Origin: a virus | DNA: 23,156 nucleotides | IMG/VR virus record: IMGVR_UViG_3300013131_000253 | Span: 1-23,156 of that record | Reading direction: 5' to 3' (one strand) | Shown here: in pieces, positions 1 to 8,823 of the stretch | Position numbering within the stretch: position 1 is the stretch's first letter | How the letters are laid out: each line of letters starts with the position of its first letter | Notes under the pieces: generated by a model | Database searches by the model: none | Told to the model about the DNA's origin: nothing | The model's input: only the letters and a program-made list of their open reading frames with translations | Program-made: the position numbers and the translations under genes

Positions 1-2145
1 GCGGAAGTTATCATCTTCATGTCGGTACTTCACTTGGTAGAACTTGATGCCTGCTACAGGCCGCCAGCTGAATGTAATACGTACCGCAACACGACCATTC
101 AGGATATACTGCTGCTCAGCGCCTTTGAAGGTGTTAAGGCTAAGGTCTTGCGGTGTCGCTTGTATCTCGTTCAGGTTTGTTGTATCAGCAAACTGCAGCG
201 GTTCGCCATCTTCAATAAAACCATACTTCGATTGGTTATGTGACAGTGCAGTAACTGCGTAGTTGATGCCATCCTGCTCTTCAATCGACAGCACCCGCCA
301 GGTAGATGCTTCCAGTGTTGGGCTTTCTAACACCCAGATCGCGTTAGTATTCGGCACCGCCGAAAACGCATCTTGTACGCTGATTGTTGCATCAACGATC
401 GCATCAACTTCGCGTCTTTCGATGGTGCCATCTGGCAGCATTACATTTAAGAACGACCCAGCTGGGACGGTCAGGTCAGTATCAGCGGTGTCATCGATGG
501 TGATGCTATTCGTTGCTGCTGCAACGATACGACCAGCGCGACGGCTGCCTGCCTTGACCGGATCAGCAATCTTGATAATCTGCCCAGGGCGTAATGCGAT
601 ACCAGAATCAACGCTAACGCCAAATGATACAACTTCTTTTTCGTACTTCTCTGAGTACAGCATCCACTTGCCGATGCGGTTTGCTTGTCCTTTGCTGGTG
701 CATGCAAATGCAACGATTTCAGTACGTACCACGCCGTACTTATCGATCGCGCTAACATCTTCAACTACCTCATACGCCAAGTCCTTGAGGTCTAGGTCCA
801 GGTAGCTTACGACGACTACATTCGGCCTAATCTTCAGGCTGCTGCCGCTGTAGCTAAAACCACCCTCGGCAACATTCGCCAGCGTGAATAGGTGCGTTGC
901 ATCAGCTGGTGAATCCTGCGCAATCGTTAGCCCACCTTGGCTCCAGAACCCTTGACAGCGGAACACTGATAGCAGATCATTGATCAGCTTGTATGCTTCT
1001 TCTGCTGTTTGCAGTGTGCAGTTACAGGCGAAGCGTGCCTCCTTGGTATTGTTGCCAAGGCCTGCATCAACTAGCTGGTTTGCGTACTTCGACGCTGCAA
1101 AAAATGACCACTTATCAAGACGGTTTGCATTGCCGATGAATGCTGCTTTTTCGGCAGGTGTCAGGATGTGATCGCCGAAACCATATCGCGTTGATGTAAG
1201 CAGATCCCATAATATCCACGCTGGGCATGTGGTCCAGGTAGCAGCGCTGTAAGTACCATTCCAGACGAAGTTATCTGGGTAGATGATGCGCCCGGTACCC
1301 TGATCAACGGATACGCCAGCAGGGATGCGTACCTTGACGCCTTTGACTAGGTACTTCCGTGATGGAATCGAGCTGAACTGCTCTGCATCAACACGCAACC
1401 CGATCAATGCAGTGTTTGGATACGCTAGCTTCGCGTAGACGATCTGGGTGTAGCTAAGAAATACGATGTCATTACTGAGCAGCGGGTCGGTGCTGTCAGC
1501 TGTTACCCGTGTAACGCGGATGTCTACGTTATCGGTAGGGTTGGGCCGTTGCAGCTCCAGCAGATAATCCTTGCGGTACTCATCACCGGTGCGACCTGTT
1601 ATCTTGCCGCCGTTGGTGCTGTTGACCAGCGCCGTATATGCGCCGCCTGCATACGACACAGCGATTTCCAGTTCAACCGTAGCGCCAGTTGTATCACCGT
1701 TTTTTGCGTTGATCTTTTGCAACGATGGGATGCTAATCGTTACCTTGATCGCGTCGATCTCATCATTTACAATCGTCACGATAGCTGGCACGCTATCGCG
1801 CACCGTTACATTCACCGCAGTAGTGCTTTGAGTGCCGATTGACCCTGGCAGGTATGCCTGGCTTTGCGTGCCATTGCGTGCCGTGATTTCAACGTCCTTG
1901 AAGTTGAAGTTACCGGACTGGCTTAGCAGTGGTGTGTCATTAAAGAACACCGATTTGAATTGTGCATTGTCACCGGTGCCATCATCTACCAGGCCTTCGA
2001 TTTCACCTTCGGAGATGATTTCAACGATGCTTGCATATTGCCGTGAATCGAGGCTATCAGGTGCCGTTGATGGCGTCCGTGCGCTACCACCACCGCCACC
2101 CTTGCCACCTAGGGCACCACCAGCACCGCTGATCTGTGTCGTCAT
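1..2145 (-). CDS. J: Host specificity / central tail tip protein (lambda gpJ-like), 3'-truncated by window edge
   Basis: An open minus-strand frame starts with ATG at 2145 and runs 715 codons without a stop to base 1, so the C-terminus is missing. The start overlaps the gpI stop (ATGA), the usual I-J arrangement. The N-terminus has a Gly-rich stretch (GGALGGKGGGGG, about residues 9-20) followed by a region typical of gpJ (SIVEIISEGEIEGLVDD). Later segments such as WILWDLLTSTRYGFG and YKLINDLLSVFRCQGFWS are characteristic of the gpJ tail-tip core. Near the left edge, about residue 665 onward, a beta-rich segment (VRITFSWRPVAGIKFYQVKY) looks like the start of a fibronectin type III domain. In the family, gpJ trimers form the tail tip, and the distal C-terminus contacts the host receptor; that part lies outside the window, so receptor specificity cannot be judged. 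The assignment is firm from sequence and from the L-K-I-J order. Confidence 0.93.
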   Translation of the reverse strand, partial: MTTQISGAGGALGGKGGGGGSARTPSTAPDSLDSRQYASIVEIISEGEIEGLVDDGTGDNAQFKSVFFNDTPLLSQSGNFNFKDVEITARNGTQSQAYLPGSIGTQSTTAVNVTVRDSVPAIVTIVNDEIDAIKVTISIPSLQKINAKNGDTTGATVELEIAVSYAGGAYTALVNSTNGGKITGRTGDEYRKDYLLELQRPNPTDNVDIRVTRVTADSTDPLLSNDIVFLSYTQIVYAKLAYPNTALIGLRVDAEQFSSIPSRKYLVKGVKVRIPAGVSVDQGTGRIIYPDNFVWNGTYSAATWTTCPAWILWDLLTSTRYGFGDHILTPAEKAAFIGNANRLDKWSFFAASKYANQLVDAGLGNNTKEARFACNCTLQTAEEAYKLINDLLSVFRCQGFWSQGGLTIAQDSPADATHLFTLANVAEGGFSYSGSSLKIRPNVVVVSYLDLDLKDLAYEVVEDVSAIDKYGVVRTEIVAFACTSKGQANRIGKWMLYSEKYEKEVVSFGVSVDSGIALRPGQIIKIADPVKAGSRRAGRIVAAATNSITIDDTADTDLTVPAGSFLNVMLPDGTIERREVDAIVDATISVQDAFSAVPNTNAIWVLESPTLEASTWRVLSIEEQDGINYAVTALSHNQSKYGFIEDGEPLQFADTTNLNEIQATPQDLSLNTFKGAEQQYILNGRVAVRITFSWRPVAGIKFYQVKYRHEDDNFR

Positions 2146-2750
2146 GCCTTTACCTGCACCGTGTCGATGCCAGCGCTGATCACAACGCTACCGGTAATGG
2201 TCTTGCCGTAAACGATCGGCACGGGTGTGCCCGCGCGGGAGCTGTTTTGCAGGCCTGAGAAGTTGAACGTTTTGCGCGGGTCGCTTTGTGTATCTGCACC
2301 TTGCGGAATCTTTGGTACAGGGCTTAGCAGCTGCGCAACGCCTGTAAGGGTCAGAAATGCGCCGATCTTGAACAATGCCGCGCCAAATGCGTTGAATGTG
2401 CTAGCGCCAATCTTCATCGCTGCCGTGGCGCCTGCCGCTGCAGGGAAGAAGAACGACGCCGCAATCAACAGCACCCCGATGATGATCTGCCCTGCCTCCC
2501 CACCAGCGCCACCAATCACCGGCACGATGCTGATCTCCTGCTGCCCAGCTGGGTCATGCAGCTCATCAACGGTTAGTCCGTACTCCCCGATGCTGACTCG
2601 GTAATGCTGATCAGCCATGTGCTGCTCCAGCTCGGGCCAGTTCGCCAGCATGAACCGCACTGCTTCTGCTGCAGTGGCCACGTCAGCTTCCAGCACCCGA
2701 TGGCCAACGAACTTAGCAAGCTGCCCATACAGCCGGATCTTACGCAGCAT
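2142..2750 (-). CDS. I: Tail assembly protein I (lambda gpI-like)
   Basis: This 202-residue protein lies between gpK and gpJ, as in lambda. Residues about 1-78 look like the ubiquitin-like fold of gpI ([18 protein letters not shown] start; [11 protein letters not shown] end). Two hydrophobic, Gly/Ala-rich stretches follow, about 86-110 ([19 protein letters not shown]) and 118-142. The C-terminus carries the conserved-looking [19 protein letters not shown] region and ends in [13 protein letters not shown]. In lambda, gpI is needed for tail-tip assembly but is reported absent from the mature virion. The hydrophobic middle could be a membrane or tail-interior segment; the sequence alone cannot tell. 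The start overlaps the end of gpK by 11 bp, and the stop overlaps the gpJ start (ATGA). Confidence 0.88.
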   Translation of the reverse strand: MLRKIRLYGQLAKFVGHRVLEADVATAAEAVRFMLANWPELEQHMADQHYRVSIGEYGLTVDELHDPAGQQEISIVPVIGGAGGEAGQIIIGVLLIAASFFFPAAAGATAAMKIGASTFNAFGAALFKIGAFLTLTGVAQLLSPVPKIPQGADTQSDPRKTFNFSGLQNSSRAGTPVPIVYGKTITGSVVISAGIDTVQVKA

Positions 2751-3444
2751 GACGCAACCTCCTACCCATACACTTTAAGATCCACCCGCCAAGCAGATCC
2801 CTGCTCGACAGCCGGCCCTGCAGGTGATGTAGCACCATCCCATCCTCGACCATCACACCAACGTGATTCAAGCCGGTGCTGTTGATTGCAAACAGCAACG
2901 CATCACCAGGTTGCAGCGGTTCATCTTCACGCAGCTCGCGGAACCCTGCCGCTGCCCAGCAGCTATCAAACATCGGCGCTGCATTGAACAATGATGGATC
3001 GGTAGGTCGCGGCCAGTCCTGCAGCATGATGCCATGCTCGGCGTACCAATCACGCGCCAAGCTCCAGCAGTCCGTGATGCCCCATACCCACTGCCGACCA
3101 ATCAGCGGTGCCTTGTAGCCGCATGGCGCGCAGCCGCCCCAGGTATTGAGCTGTGGGTTGACGATATGCCACGGCAGGCCGCTTGCCTCGCACGCAACCC
3201 GATCCGCCTCTGATGGCACTGCTGCGCTGACCGGATGGCTGTGGACAATTGCCACCACCTCACCCAGGTCCTCGGCTGCTTTGTAATCATCAGGCGCCAG
3301 GATGAACATCGCCTCTGGCGTAGCGGCAAGGTTGCGGCAGCGGATGTACCGGTCGCGTCCTTTGATGATCACCACCAGGCCACATGCCTCGCGTGGCAGC
3401 TCGACTAACGCATGAGCCATTGCCTCATCTTGCCAGGTCATCAT
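2740..3444 (-). CDS. K: Tail tip peptidase gpK: JAMM/MPN metalloprotease plus NlpC/P60 domain
   Basis: The 234-residue protein has two catalytic domains, as in lambda gpK. The N-terminal JAMM/MPN domain (about 1-100) shows E19 in PREACG, the H68-S-H70-P motif, and S78xxD81, i.e. the full zinc-ligand signature. The C-terminal NlpC/P60 domain (about 115-230) has the nucleophile C126 in [13 protein letters not shown]194 in LNHVGVM and H206/H207 in VLHHLQG. Members cleave peptidoglycan stem peptides during DNA entry and may process tail proteins. All expected catalytic residues are present, so an active enzyme is likely. It begins at the end of gpL: the ATGATG at its start overlaps the gpL stop, and ATG at 3441 is an equally good start. 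Confidence 0.93.
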   Translation of the reverse strand: MMTWQDEAMAHALVELPREACGLVVIIKGRDRYIRCRNLAATPEAMFILAPDDYKAAEDLGEVVAIVHSHPVSAAVPSEADRVACEASGLPWHIVNPQLNTWGGCAPCGYKAPLIGRQWVWGITDCWSLARDWYAEHGIMLQDWPRPTDPSLFNAAPMFDSCWAAAGFRELREDEPLQPGDALLFAINSTGLNHVGVMVEDGMVLHHLQGRLSSRDLLGGWILKCMGRRLRHAA

Positions 3445-4202
3445 GTCGTATATGCTCCGATGCCAGGGAAGCCGCCATAAGGCAACTGGTTGTCAGCACC
3501 GAATCGTGCTTCGCAGCTGCTGATACGCTTGCCGCATACATCCTGGCTAGCGCTTGTCACGGCCACATCACTCACGTTAAAGTAGTTGATGCCGGTGTAG
3601 CTGCATTCAGCGGAACGATATACCCATTGGCAACGGGTGATGCACTGCCGCTTTGGTGCACGTACACCAGCTAGGTCAAATACAGATGCAAGCTCAAACT
3701 CAACGACATCACGATTCTCGGCAGACTTGCGGTCGATGTAATAAATCTCACGCGGCCACTCAGCTAACGGATCAGCGCTAGCGTTACCAGCTGCGAAGTT
3801 CACCGCGTCAAGGTACCTGGCTAGCGTGCGGATGCGTGTCACCTTCGCGCCTTCGAGGCCATCGGGCAGCGTGGCCAGCAGGGATGTCACAGTGCCGAGC
3901 AGGTTGGCAACACGCACCGTTGGCCGCGGCAGTGCACCTTGGCCGCTATATGCAAACCCTTCTGCTTCGATCGGCAGCGCTTGATATGCCTGCCCTGCCC
4001 AGGTGATGTCAGTCGTCAGGCCATTGACGCCAGCGTGGAAGTAATAGGTTTGGTTGATGCCATGCTGCGCTAGGTTCAGCTCCAGCTGAAATAGCTCAAT
4101 GATCGCGCTAGGTGCTGCTGATTGCAGATCACCGATGAGCGATGTTTCGCTGTCGCTGGTAACGTAACCAGCAGCCCAGTAGCCGGTTACAACGTAAGCC
4201 AT
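3441..4202 (-). CDS. L: Minor tail protein L (lambda gpL-like, iron-sulfur type)
   Basis: This 253-residue protein matches the gpL family by sequence style ([40 protein letters not shown]) and by position before gpK. The C-terminal domain has cysteines at 187, 191, 200, 223 and 230. C191, C200, C223 and C230 have spacings of 9, 23 and 7 residues, which I recall to be the same as the four cysteines that bind a [4Fe-4S] cluster in lambda gpL. This supports an Fe-S-containing tail tip. C187 is extra and its role is unknown. The stop overlaps the start of gpK, and 3 bases separate its start from the gene upstream. Confidence 0.92.
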   Translation of the reverse strand: MAYVVTGYWAAGYVTSDSETSLIGDLQSAAPSAIIELFQLELNLAQHGINQTYYFHAGVNGLTTDITWAGQAYQALPIEAEGFAYSGQGALPRPTVRVANLLGTVTSLLATLPDGLEGAKVTRIRTLARYLDAVNFAAGNASADPLAEWPREIYYIDRKSAENRDVVEFELASVFDLAGVRAPKRQCITRCQWVYRSAECSYTGINYFNVSDVAVTSASQDVCGKRISSCEARFGADNQLPYGGFPGIGAYTT

Positions 4203-4205
4203 GCG

Positions 4206-4628
4206 TTAGGCAGCCACTGCCTTGATAACAGCAAAGCCAATCACGATTGCTTCGCTAAGGTTGCCGCTGGTAACATTCCGCACATTGATTGATGCAGATC
4301 CTGCACCGCATTGCGCATTGAGCAGATATGCCCCAGCTGTGCCAGCGCTTATATGATTCAGCACCAGCAGATCAGTGGCGGCGATGGTGTTGTTGGTCAA
4401 TGTGAATGACACCGTCGTTGCAGCATTCAACGCAGCACCGTTCATGGTGATCTGCCCGCAGCGTTTGTCGAGCGTCACGCCAGTACTCTTGCTAGTGGCT
4501 TGCGTTACAGCACCACCTTCGCCGGTAATGTACCCAGCCTTATCAGTATTCAGGTTGGTGAAGTTAGCATCCAGCTCGGTATGCGTGAGCGGGCTGCCCT
4601 TGCCTGCGCGGGTGACGATCGTGCTCAT
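4206..4628 (-). CDS. Small tail-associated structural protein with fiber-like N-terminal motif, function unknown
   Basis: This 140-residue protein sits between gpM and gpL, where lambda has no gene. The N-terminus (VTRAGKGSPLTHTELDANF, residues 5-23) is a motif I recognise from tail-fiber-like proteins, especially of cyanophages. It is followed by ITGEGGAVTQATSKSTGVTL and a beta-rich domain with alternating hydrophobic residues (TTVSFTLTNNTIAATDLLVL; SINVRNVTSGNLSEAIVIGF). There is no signal peptide or membrane segment. The likely role is a tail tip decoration or fiber-type protein; this is inferred from position and fold style only. A 27-bp gap separates it from gpM. Confidence 0.75.
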   Translation of the reverse strand: MSTIVTRAGKGSPLTHTELDANFTNLNTDKAGYITGEGGAVTQATSKSTGVTLDKRCGQITMNGAALNAATTVSFTLTNNTIAATDLLVLNHISAGTAGAYLLNAQCGAGSASINVRNVTSGNLSEAIVIGFAVIKAVAA

Positions 4629-4655
4629 GGATCCAGTGGGTGTATTGTCAGTCTA

Positions 4656-5087
4656 TCAAAGATCATAAACCTGGCGGAATGTTGCTGTTATCGTGTTTCG
4701 GTTGAATACATTCATGGTCTTGTCCCATGTTTCGCATACCCACTTATAGACCGGTGACAGCGTGTCGTCATCGATGAACTTGGTGTCATCTTCTGCTAGC
4801 AGGAAGTCGTCATCCTCTGTCAGCAGGAAGGTGACAGCCCCACCATCGGATGGGCGCCAGTAAAACGCTTCGCCATCATCAGCGCGTGCATCGAGGAAGG
4901 TTTCAACCTGCAGCGTTTCTGCATTGGTCAGGTTATTCCAGGTGATGTTCCAGGTCTTCGGGTTTTGGTTCAACCCGAATCGTATCCGTGATTCGTAGCC
5001 ATCGCCAAACTGCACCTTCCGCAGTTTTGGCGCGGATTGTTTGGTAAGACCGTAGTCGGGCGAGATGTCAGGGAAGAATACAGTCAT
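4656..5087 (-). CDS. M: Minor tail protein M (lambda gpM-like) with acidic peptide insertion
   Basis: The 143-residue protein follows the tape measure gene, with TGATG overlap of stop and start, as gpM does in lambda. Family-typical parts are SAPKLRKVQFGDGYESRI (about 18-35), TWNITWNNLT (45-54), FLDARADDGEAFYW (64-77) and YKWVCETWD (114-122). Between FYW and the KWVC strand lies an extra acidic segment of about 28 residues (84-112) containing FLLTEDDDFLLAED and FIDDD. gpM proteins usually pass from the W-x-P loop straight into the VC strand, so this looks like an insertion. A nearly identical peptide is in the 54-residue protein at 11669-11833. Function is tail-tip assembly, connecting the tube end to the L/K/I/J complex. 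Confidence 0.9.
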   Translation of the reverse strand: MTVFFPDISPDYGLTKQSAPKLRKVQFGDGYESRIRFGLNQNPKTWNITWNNLTNAETLQVETFLDARADDGEAFYWRPSDGGAVTFLLTEDDDFLLAEDDTKFIDDDTLSPVYKWVCETWDKTMNVFNRNTITATFRQVYDL

Positions 5088-8000
5088 CAGCGTGCACCTG
5101 CGAGGATCCCACCAGGCCGTTGCTGCCTGACCAGTTCAGCCTGCACCGCAGCTGATATGGCGCGTCCTAGCGCAGCGCCCTGCTGCTGATCACCTTCGAC
5201 GCGGCTGCCCTTTGCATCAACATTGACGACCACATTGACACCACCGCCGCCACCAGCTGCCTCGACGCCGAGTCGCCCGCTCGGCATCCGCCGCAGCGGC
5301 ATGATCGCTTCTGGGCCTGCTTCGCCCATCAGCCCGACACCCTTGGCAAATGGGAACAGCGTCGGTGCTGTTACCAGGCCGCCCTTAGCAAATGGGACGA
5401 TGCCATTGGCGCCGTACGCGTTGCCCTTGGCGTTCTTGAACAACCCGCCAAGCAGCCCGCCACCGGTGCCGGTGCCAGACATGGTGCCGAATAGCGCCAT
5501 GTTGATGGCCACGTCGAGCAGCTTGTTAGCGATGCTCTGCAGCAGGTTGCTTGCTACTTCCTGCAAGCTCTTGGTGCCATCGATTGCGCCTTGGATAGCG
5601 CCGACCACACCATCCTTGATTGACATGCCAATGTCGCCATAGAGTTTCTTCATTTCTTCAGCAGCTTCTTTCTGTTGCCGCAGCGCTTCATTGCCGCGCA
5701 CCAATGCCTCGACACGTGTCTTTTCGTCGTCGGTCATATCTTTGGTAAGCTCCTGCAGCCGTTGCTTGAGGATTACCTCAGCCTCGGTCCCCATCAGTTG
5801 GGCCTGCAGCAGCTCGCGTTCATCAGCCAGCTTGTTGATCGCTTCCTGCGCCGTTGCAGCACGCTTATTTTCAAGCTCGGCTAGGTCAAATGCTAGCTGC
5901 CGTGAAACAGCACCGGACTGCACTGCCAGCTTGTCCAGCGCGTTCTTCCGTGCAGCAGCAGGCAGGTCCTTATCTGCCATGATCGCAGCGGCCTGCTGAC
6001 GGATGCTGAGCAGTTCTTTCTGTGCATTACGCGCCAGGATCAGCTGCTGGTTATCCTGCAGCCGTGCATCAAGGATGCGCCCTTCCATGTCGTATAGCTC
6101 GCGTGCATTGGCTAGCTCGATGCCACTGGACTGCACCTTGGCGGCGGCTGCCGCGGCTGCCTTGGCGGCCTGGTCAGCACCACTAGCGCGGCCGGTGCGG
6201 CCAGCATCAGCGGCCGGAGCTGCACCGCCACCAGCCGCTGGGATGACCGGCACTGCGGCATCACTCGGAGCGGCACGCTCACCTGTAGCAACATCGCGCT
6301 TCAGCTGTGCCAGCTCAGCGCGAGCACGCGTCAGATTTCTACCAATCGACGCGCGGCTTTGCCCTTCAGTAGTCGTCCGTTGTTTTTCAAGCAGGCTGAT
6401 CTCCTGCTGTTTGCTGACCATCCGATTGCGTGCCTGCGCGATTGCTGCTGGGTCACCTGCTGCAGCGCGCCCGCCAAGCTTTTGTGATTCGGTACGGTAA
6501 CCAGCAAGCGCAATCGTTGCGGCAGTGATACCAGCCGCTAGCGCCACCCATGGATTCAGCAGCACCACTGCGTTCAATGCAATTATCTTCACTTTTGCCG
6601 CAACAGCCGCAAACGTTAGGCCCTGCAGCGCAGTCGCGGCAGCACTGATCGCAGCGCCAATACTCAGCGCCTTAAACGCAGCAAGGCTGATCACAATGCC
6701 ACCAACAGCAATACCAGCTGCTGCTGCCGCTGCCGCTGCATCACGCAATGGCTGAGGCCATGATTGCGTTAGGCTGATCGCTTCATTGAGCAATCCCGCT
6801 AGTGGATTCAGCACCGCAATAAACGAATCACCGATTGCATTAGTAACGATCTCGATGTTGCCGCCCAGCACCTTCATGGTGTAGGCGAAGCCTTGCATGT
6901 TCTTTTGAGTATTTGCTCCTTCTCCACTTGCATCACGCAGGTCGCCAAACATCGCGCGGATGCTTTCGCTGGATTGGTTCATCAATGCAATGAACTTAGA
7001 TCCTGCTTCAGTGCCGAATAGTGCCTTAGACAGGATCGCCTTATCAGTGGCGCTCAACCCATCCATGCTCGCCTTCAGGCCAAGGATCACCTGATCCATC
7101 GGTCGCAACTTGCCGTTTGCATCCAGCACCTGCGAGCCTAATGCAGCCATTGCTTTGGTGAGCTGCTGGTTGCCGCGCGTCAGGCTTGCCATCTCTGAAT
7201 CAGCACCGCCGGCAGCGATCTGCAGCCGTGCCAAGCCGGTTCGCAATGCAGTGCCTGCATCACTACCGCGAATGCCAGACTGCGCCAGTAGTGCGATAGT
7301 GGCAGCTGTGTCATCCATCGTGACGCCAAGGCTATGCGCAATTGGTGCGGCATACTTCATCGCCTCACCAACGTCCTGCACCCGCTGGTTAGCGCTGTTT
7401 GCTGAATCAACCAGTACATCCACCACCCGCGCCGTTTCGCCGGTGCTGATGCCAAACTGCCGGAGCGTATCAGCAGCAATCGAACCCATCTCCTCAAATG
7501 TGATCCCGGTAGCCTCAGCGCCGGTAACAATCCCGCGCAGTGCCTGGCCAGTTTCCTGCGCGGTGAAGCCAGCGCGTGACAATGCCGTAGCCAGGTTGGC
7601 CACCTCGATCGGCGTGCCAGCTGCTGCGGCTGCAACGCCTTCGATTTCCTTACGCAGATCTCGATAGGTGCCAGCGAAGTCACCGCTACCACCTGCTGCG
7701 ACTGCTGCAGCGGTGCGCACTGCCTGATCGAACTCGGCAGCCCCAGCGATGATCCCACGCGTGATGCGCCCGACGCCAGCCGTTGCGGCAACGCCGATCA
7801 GCTGCTCTTTCAACGTGGCGCCACTCTTCTCCACCTGGCCATCGAGCCCACGCAGCTTGCCCTTCAGCTGGTCGATTTCACGCCCCAGCCTGTTGTATGC
7901 CTTCCCGCCGATGTCCGCTCGTTCACGCAACGTTTGCAGTGCGCTCAGGTGATTCCGCAGTGCTGCAGTGCTGTTGCCGGCAGCGGCTGCAGTGCCCTTC

Positions 8001-8146
8001 ACCACACGATTCAGCTGTCCGATCTGCTGATCCGTCAGCCGCGCCGAGCTGCCGATTCCCTTGAGAGACTGACCTAGCCCTGTCAGCTGCTGCTGGCCTG
8101 TGATCTTCGCCGCAATCCTGATCGCAGCATCCATATTCATCGCCAT
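5087..8146 (-). CDS. H: Tail tape measure protein (TP901-type core, lambda gpH-like C-terminus)
   Basis: At 1019 residues this is the longest gene here. Residues about 1-115 are helical and coiled-coil prone. Residues about 125-330 match the TP901 tape measure core (FDQAVRTAAAVAAGGSG; DTLRQFGISTGETARVVDVL; SGIRGSDAGTALRTGLARLQ; KALFGTEAGSKFI at 374-386). Hydrophobic helices at about 470-550 are candidate membrane-insertion segments. A long helical, Ala-rich region (560-830) follows. The C-terminus has the gpH-like MSIKDGVVGAIQGAIDGTKS region (841-860) and the frequent tape-measure signature LMGEAGPEAIMPLRR (939-953). It templates tail length and is thought to be ejected with the DNA. By the rule of thumb of about 0.15 nm per residue, the tail would be about 150 nm. 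Three bases separate it from the G-T stop. Confidence 0.95.
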   Translation of the reverse strand: MAMNMDAAIRIAAKITGQQQLTGLGQSLKGIGSSARLTDQQIGQLNRVVKGTAAAAGNSTAALRNHLSALQTLRERADIGGKAYNRLGREIDQLKGKLRGLDGQVEKSGATLKEQLIGVAATAGVGRITRGIIAGAAEFDQAVRTAAAVAAGGSGDFAGTYRDLRKEIEGVAAAAAGTPIEVANLATALSRAGFTAQETGQALRGIVTGAEATGITFEEMGSIAADTLRQFGISTGETARVVDVLVDSANSANQRVQDVGEAMKYAAPIAHSLGVTMDDTAATIALLAQSGIRGSDAGTALRTGLARLQIAAGGADSEMASLTRGNQQLTKAMAALGSQVLDANGKLRPMDQVILGLKASMDGLSATDKAILSKALFGTEAGSKFIALMNQSSESIRAMFGDLRDASGEGANTQKNMQGFAYTMKVLGGNIEIVTNAIGDSFIAVLNPLAGLLNEAISLTQSWPQPLRDAAAAAAAAGIAVGGIVISLAAFKALSIGAAISAAATALQGLTFAAVAAKVKIIALNAVVLLNPWVALAAGITAATIALAGYRTESQKLGGRAAAGDPAAIAQARNRMVSKQQEISLLEKQRTTTEGQSRASIGRNLTRARAELAQLKRDVATGERAAPSDAAVPVIPAAGGGAAPAADAGRTGRASGADQAAKAAAAAAAKVQSSGIELANARELYDMEGRILDARLQDNQQLILARNAQKELLSIRQQAAAIMADKDLPAAARKNALDKLAVQSGAVSRQLAFDLAELENKRAATAQEAINKLADERELLQAQLMGTEAEVILKQRLQELTKDMTDDEKTRVEALVRGNEALRQQKEAAEEMKKLYGDIGMSIKDGVVGAIQGAIDGTKSLQEVASNLLQSIANKLLDVAINMALFGTMSGTGTGGGLLGGLFKNAKGNAYGANGIVPFAKGGLVTAPTLFPFAKGVGLMGEAGPEAIMPLRRMPSGRLGVEAAGGGGGVNVVVNVDAKGSRVEGDQQQGAALGRAISAAVQAELVRQQRPGGILAGAR

Positions 8147-8149
8147 CGC

Positions 8150-8479
8150 TCAGCTCCCCCTACGCGACAACCCAGCCAGTACCGCACCTTCGATCACCTG
8201 CAGATCTTCCAGCACAGCACGTGGTTCGCTGATCTCATACAGTCTAGTCACCCACTCAACCGCGCCATAATCCAGCCCGACCGGGCCGCTCATGCCGCCC
8301 ATGCGCCATTGCGTCTGGCAACGCAGGAACACCATCACCGCGTCCCAGTGTTCTTCCCATACCTCATAGCAATCCTCAATTGGCGCAGCAGCAGGTAGCG
8401 CGATCCCGAATGCTTTGGCATCATCCTGGGTGTCATCTTGCACAGAGCCGCGTAACCAGTAGTCAGCGGCTCCTGTTAG
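8150..8479 (-). CDS. Tail assembly chaperone T extension (DUF1799-like), made as G-T by -1 frameshift
   Basis: This frame is entered by -1 slippage from the upstream chaperone gene. Reading from the reused C at 8479 gives LTGAADYWLRGSVQDDTQDD and then the 97-residue segment often called as a separate GTG-start gene (8443). The region GAADYWLRG upstream of that GTG is protein-like, and no ribosome-binding site lies at a proper distance from the GTG, so the frame is probably not translated independently. Hallmarks are PIEDCYEVWEEHWDAVMVFL and the W-x-x-R-L-Y-E segment, resembling DUF1799/GT extensions. The fusion would be 115 + 109 = 224 residues. In lambda, the minor gpGT product binds the tape measure and tail tube subunits during assembly. 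Confidence 0.85.
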   Translation of the reverse strand, partial: LTGAADYWLRGSVQDDTQDDAKAFGIALPAAAPIEDCYEVWEEHWDAVMVFLRCQTQWRMGGMSGPVGLDYGAVEWVTRLYEISEPRAVLEDLQVIEGAVLAGLSRRGS

Positions 8480-8485
8480 TTTTTT
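8445..8485 (-). promoter_or_regulatory. Programmed -1 ribosomal frameshift site with downstream stem-loop
   Basis: In the minus-strand message the 0-frame codons AAA AAC TAA are preceded by A, giving the heptamer A_AAA_AAC (8485-8479), a canonical X_XXY_YYZ slippery site, directly before the stop codon of the first chaperone. After a 6-nt spacer comes a perfect 7-bp GC-rich inverted repeat: GAGCCGC (8472-8466) with GCGGCTC (8451-8445). It can be extended inside by 4 pairs across one bulged C. An AAGG sequence about 8-11 nt upstream of the heptamer could act as a weak internal Shine-Dalgarno stimulator. A -1 slip here joins the two chaperone frames exactly. Confidence 0.88.
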
Positions 8486-8823
8486 TCCTTTACCTTTGCC
8501 GTTGCGTTAATCCATGCACCAACTAGCTCAGCGCTCATTGTTGGGATCTTCAGCAGTTCATCAAGCGCCTTGGATGTGAACTTCACATCCTCGCCGCTGT
8601 CATCCTTGATCTCATCCCAGCCTGCAATAATCTCCCTGGCAGTTGCATCAAGGTCAATCTCGGCGCCTTCATTCAGCTTGGTAGCAACATCACGCGCATA
8701 GGTCTGTGTCATCCGGCGATAACACACCTTGAACGAAAACGGCACATAGTCACCGCTATCGTCCGCCAGCTCTACTTCAACCGGCCACAGGAAGGTAGGA
8801 TCCTTCTTCAGTACAAATGCCAT
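8476..8823 (-). CDS. G: Tail assembly chaperone G (lambda gpG analogue)
   Basis: The 115-residue protein lies between the major tail protein and the tape measure gene, the fixed position of the G chaperone. It starts MAFVLKKDPTFLWPVEVEL, a typical opening for these proteins, and contains a charged helical middle (YARDVATKLNEGAEIDLDAT) and the C-terminal helix PTMSAELVGAWINATAKVKE. The message ends in the slippery A_AAA_AAC TAA, so most ribosomes should make this short form and a minority the G-T fusion. The start ATG shares one base with the stop region of the major tail gene, consistent with coupling. The product is expected to act only during assembly. Confidence 0.85.
   Translation of the reverse strand: MAFVLKKDPTFLWPVEVELADDSGDYVPFSFKVCYRRMTQTYARDVATKLNEGAEIDLDATAREIIAGWDEIKDDSGEDVKFTSKALDELLKIPTMSAELVGAWINATAKVKEKN

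Noticed and set aside
263-805. Plus-strand open frame of 180 codons
   Set aside because: It is antisense to gpJ, which reads without stops through the whole interval with clear family sequence.
8150-8443. Independent GTG-start gene for the T chaperone
   Set aside because: There is no suitably placed ribosome-binding site, and the frame extends upstream to an ideal slippery site with a stem-loop.
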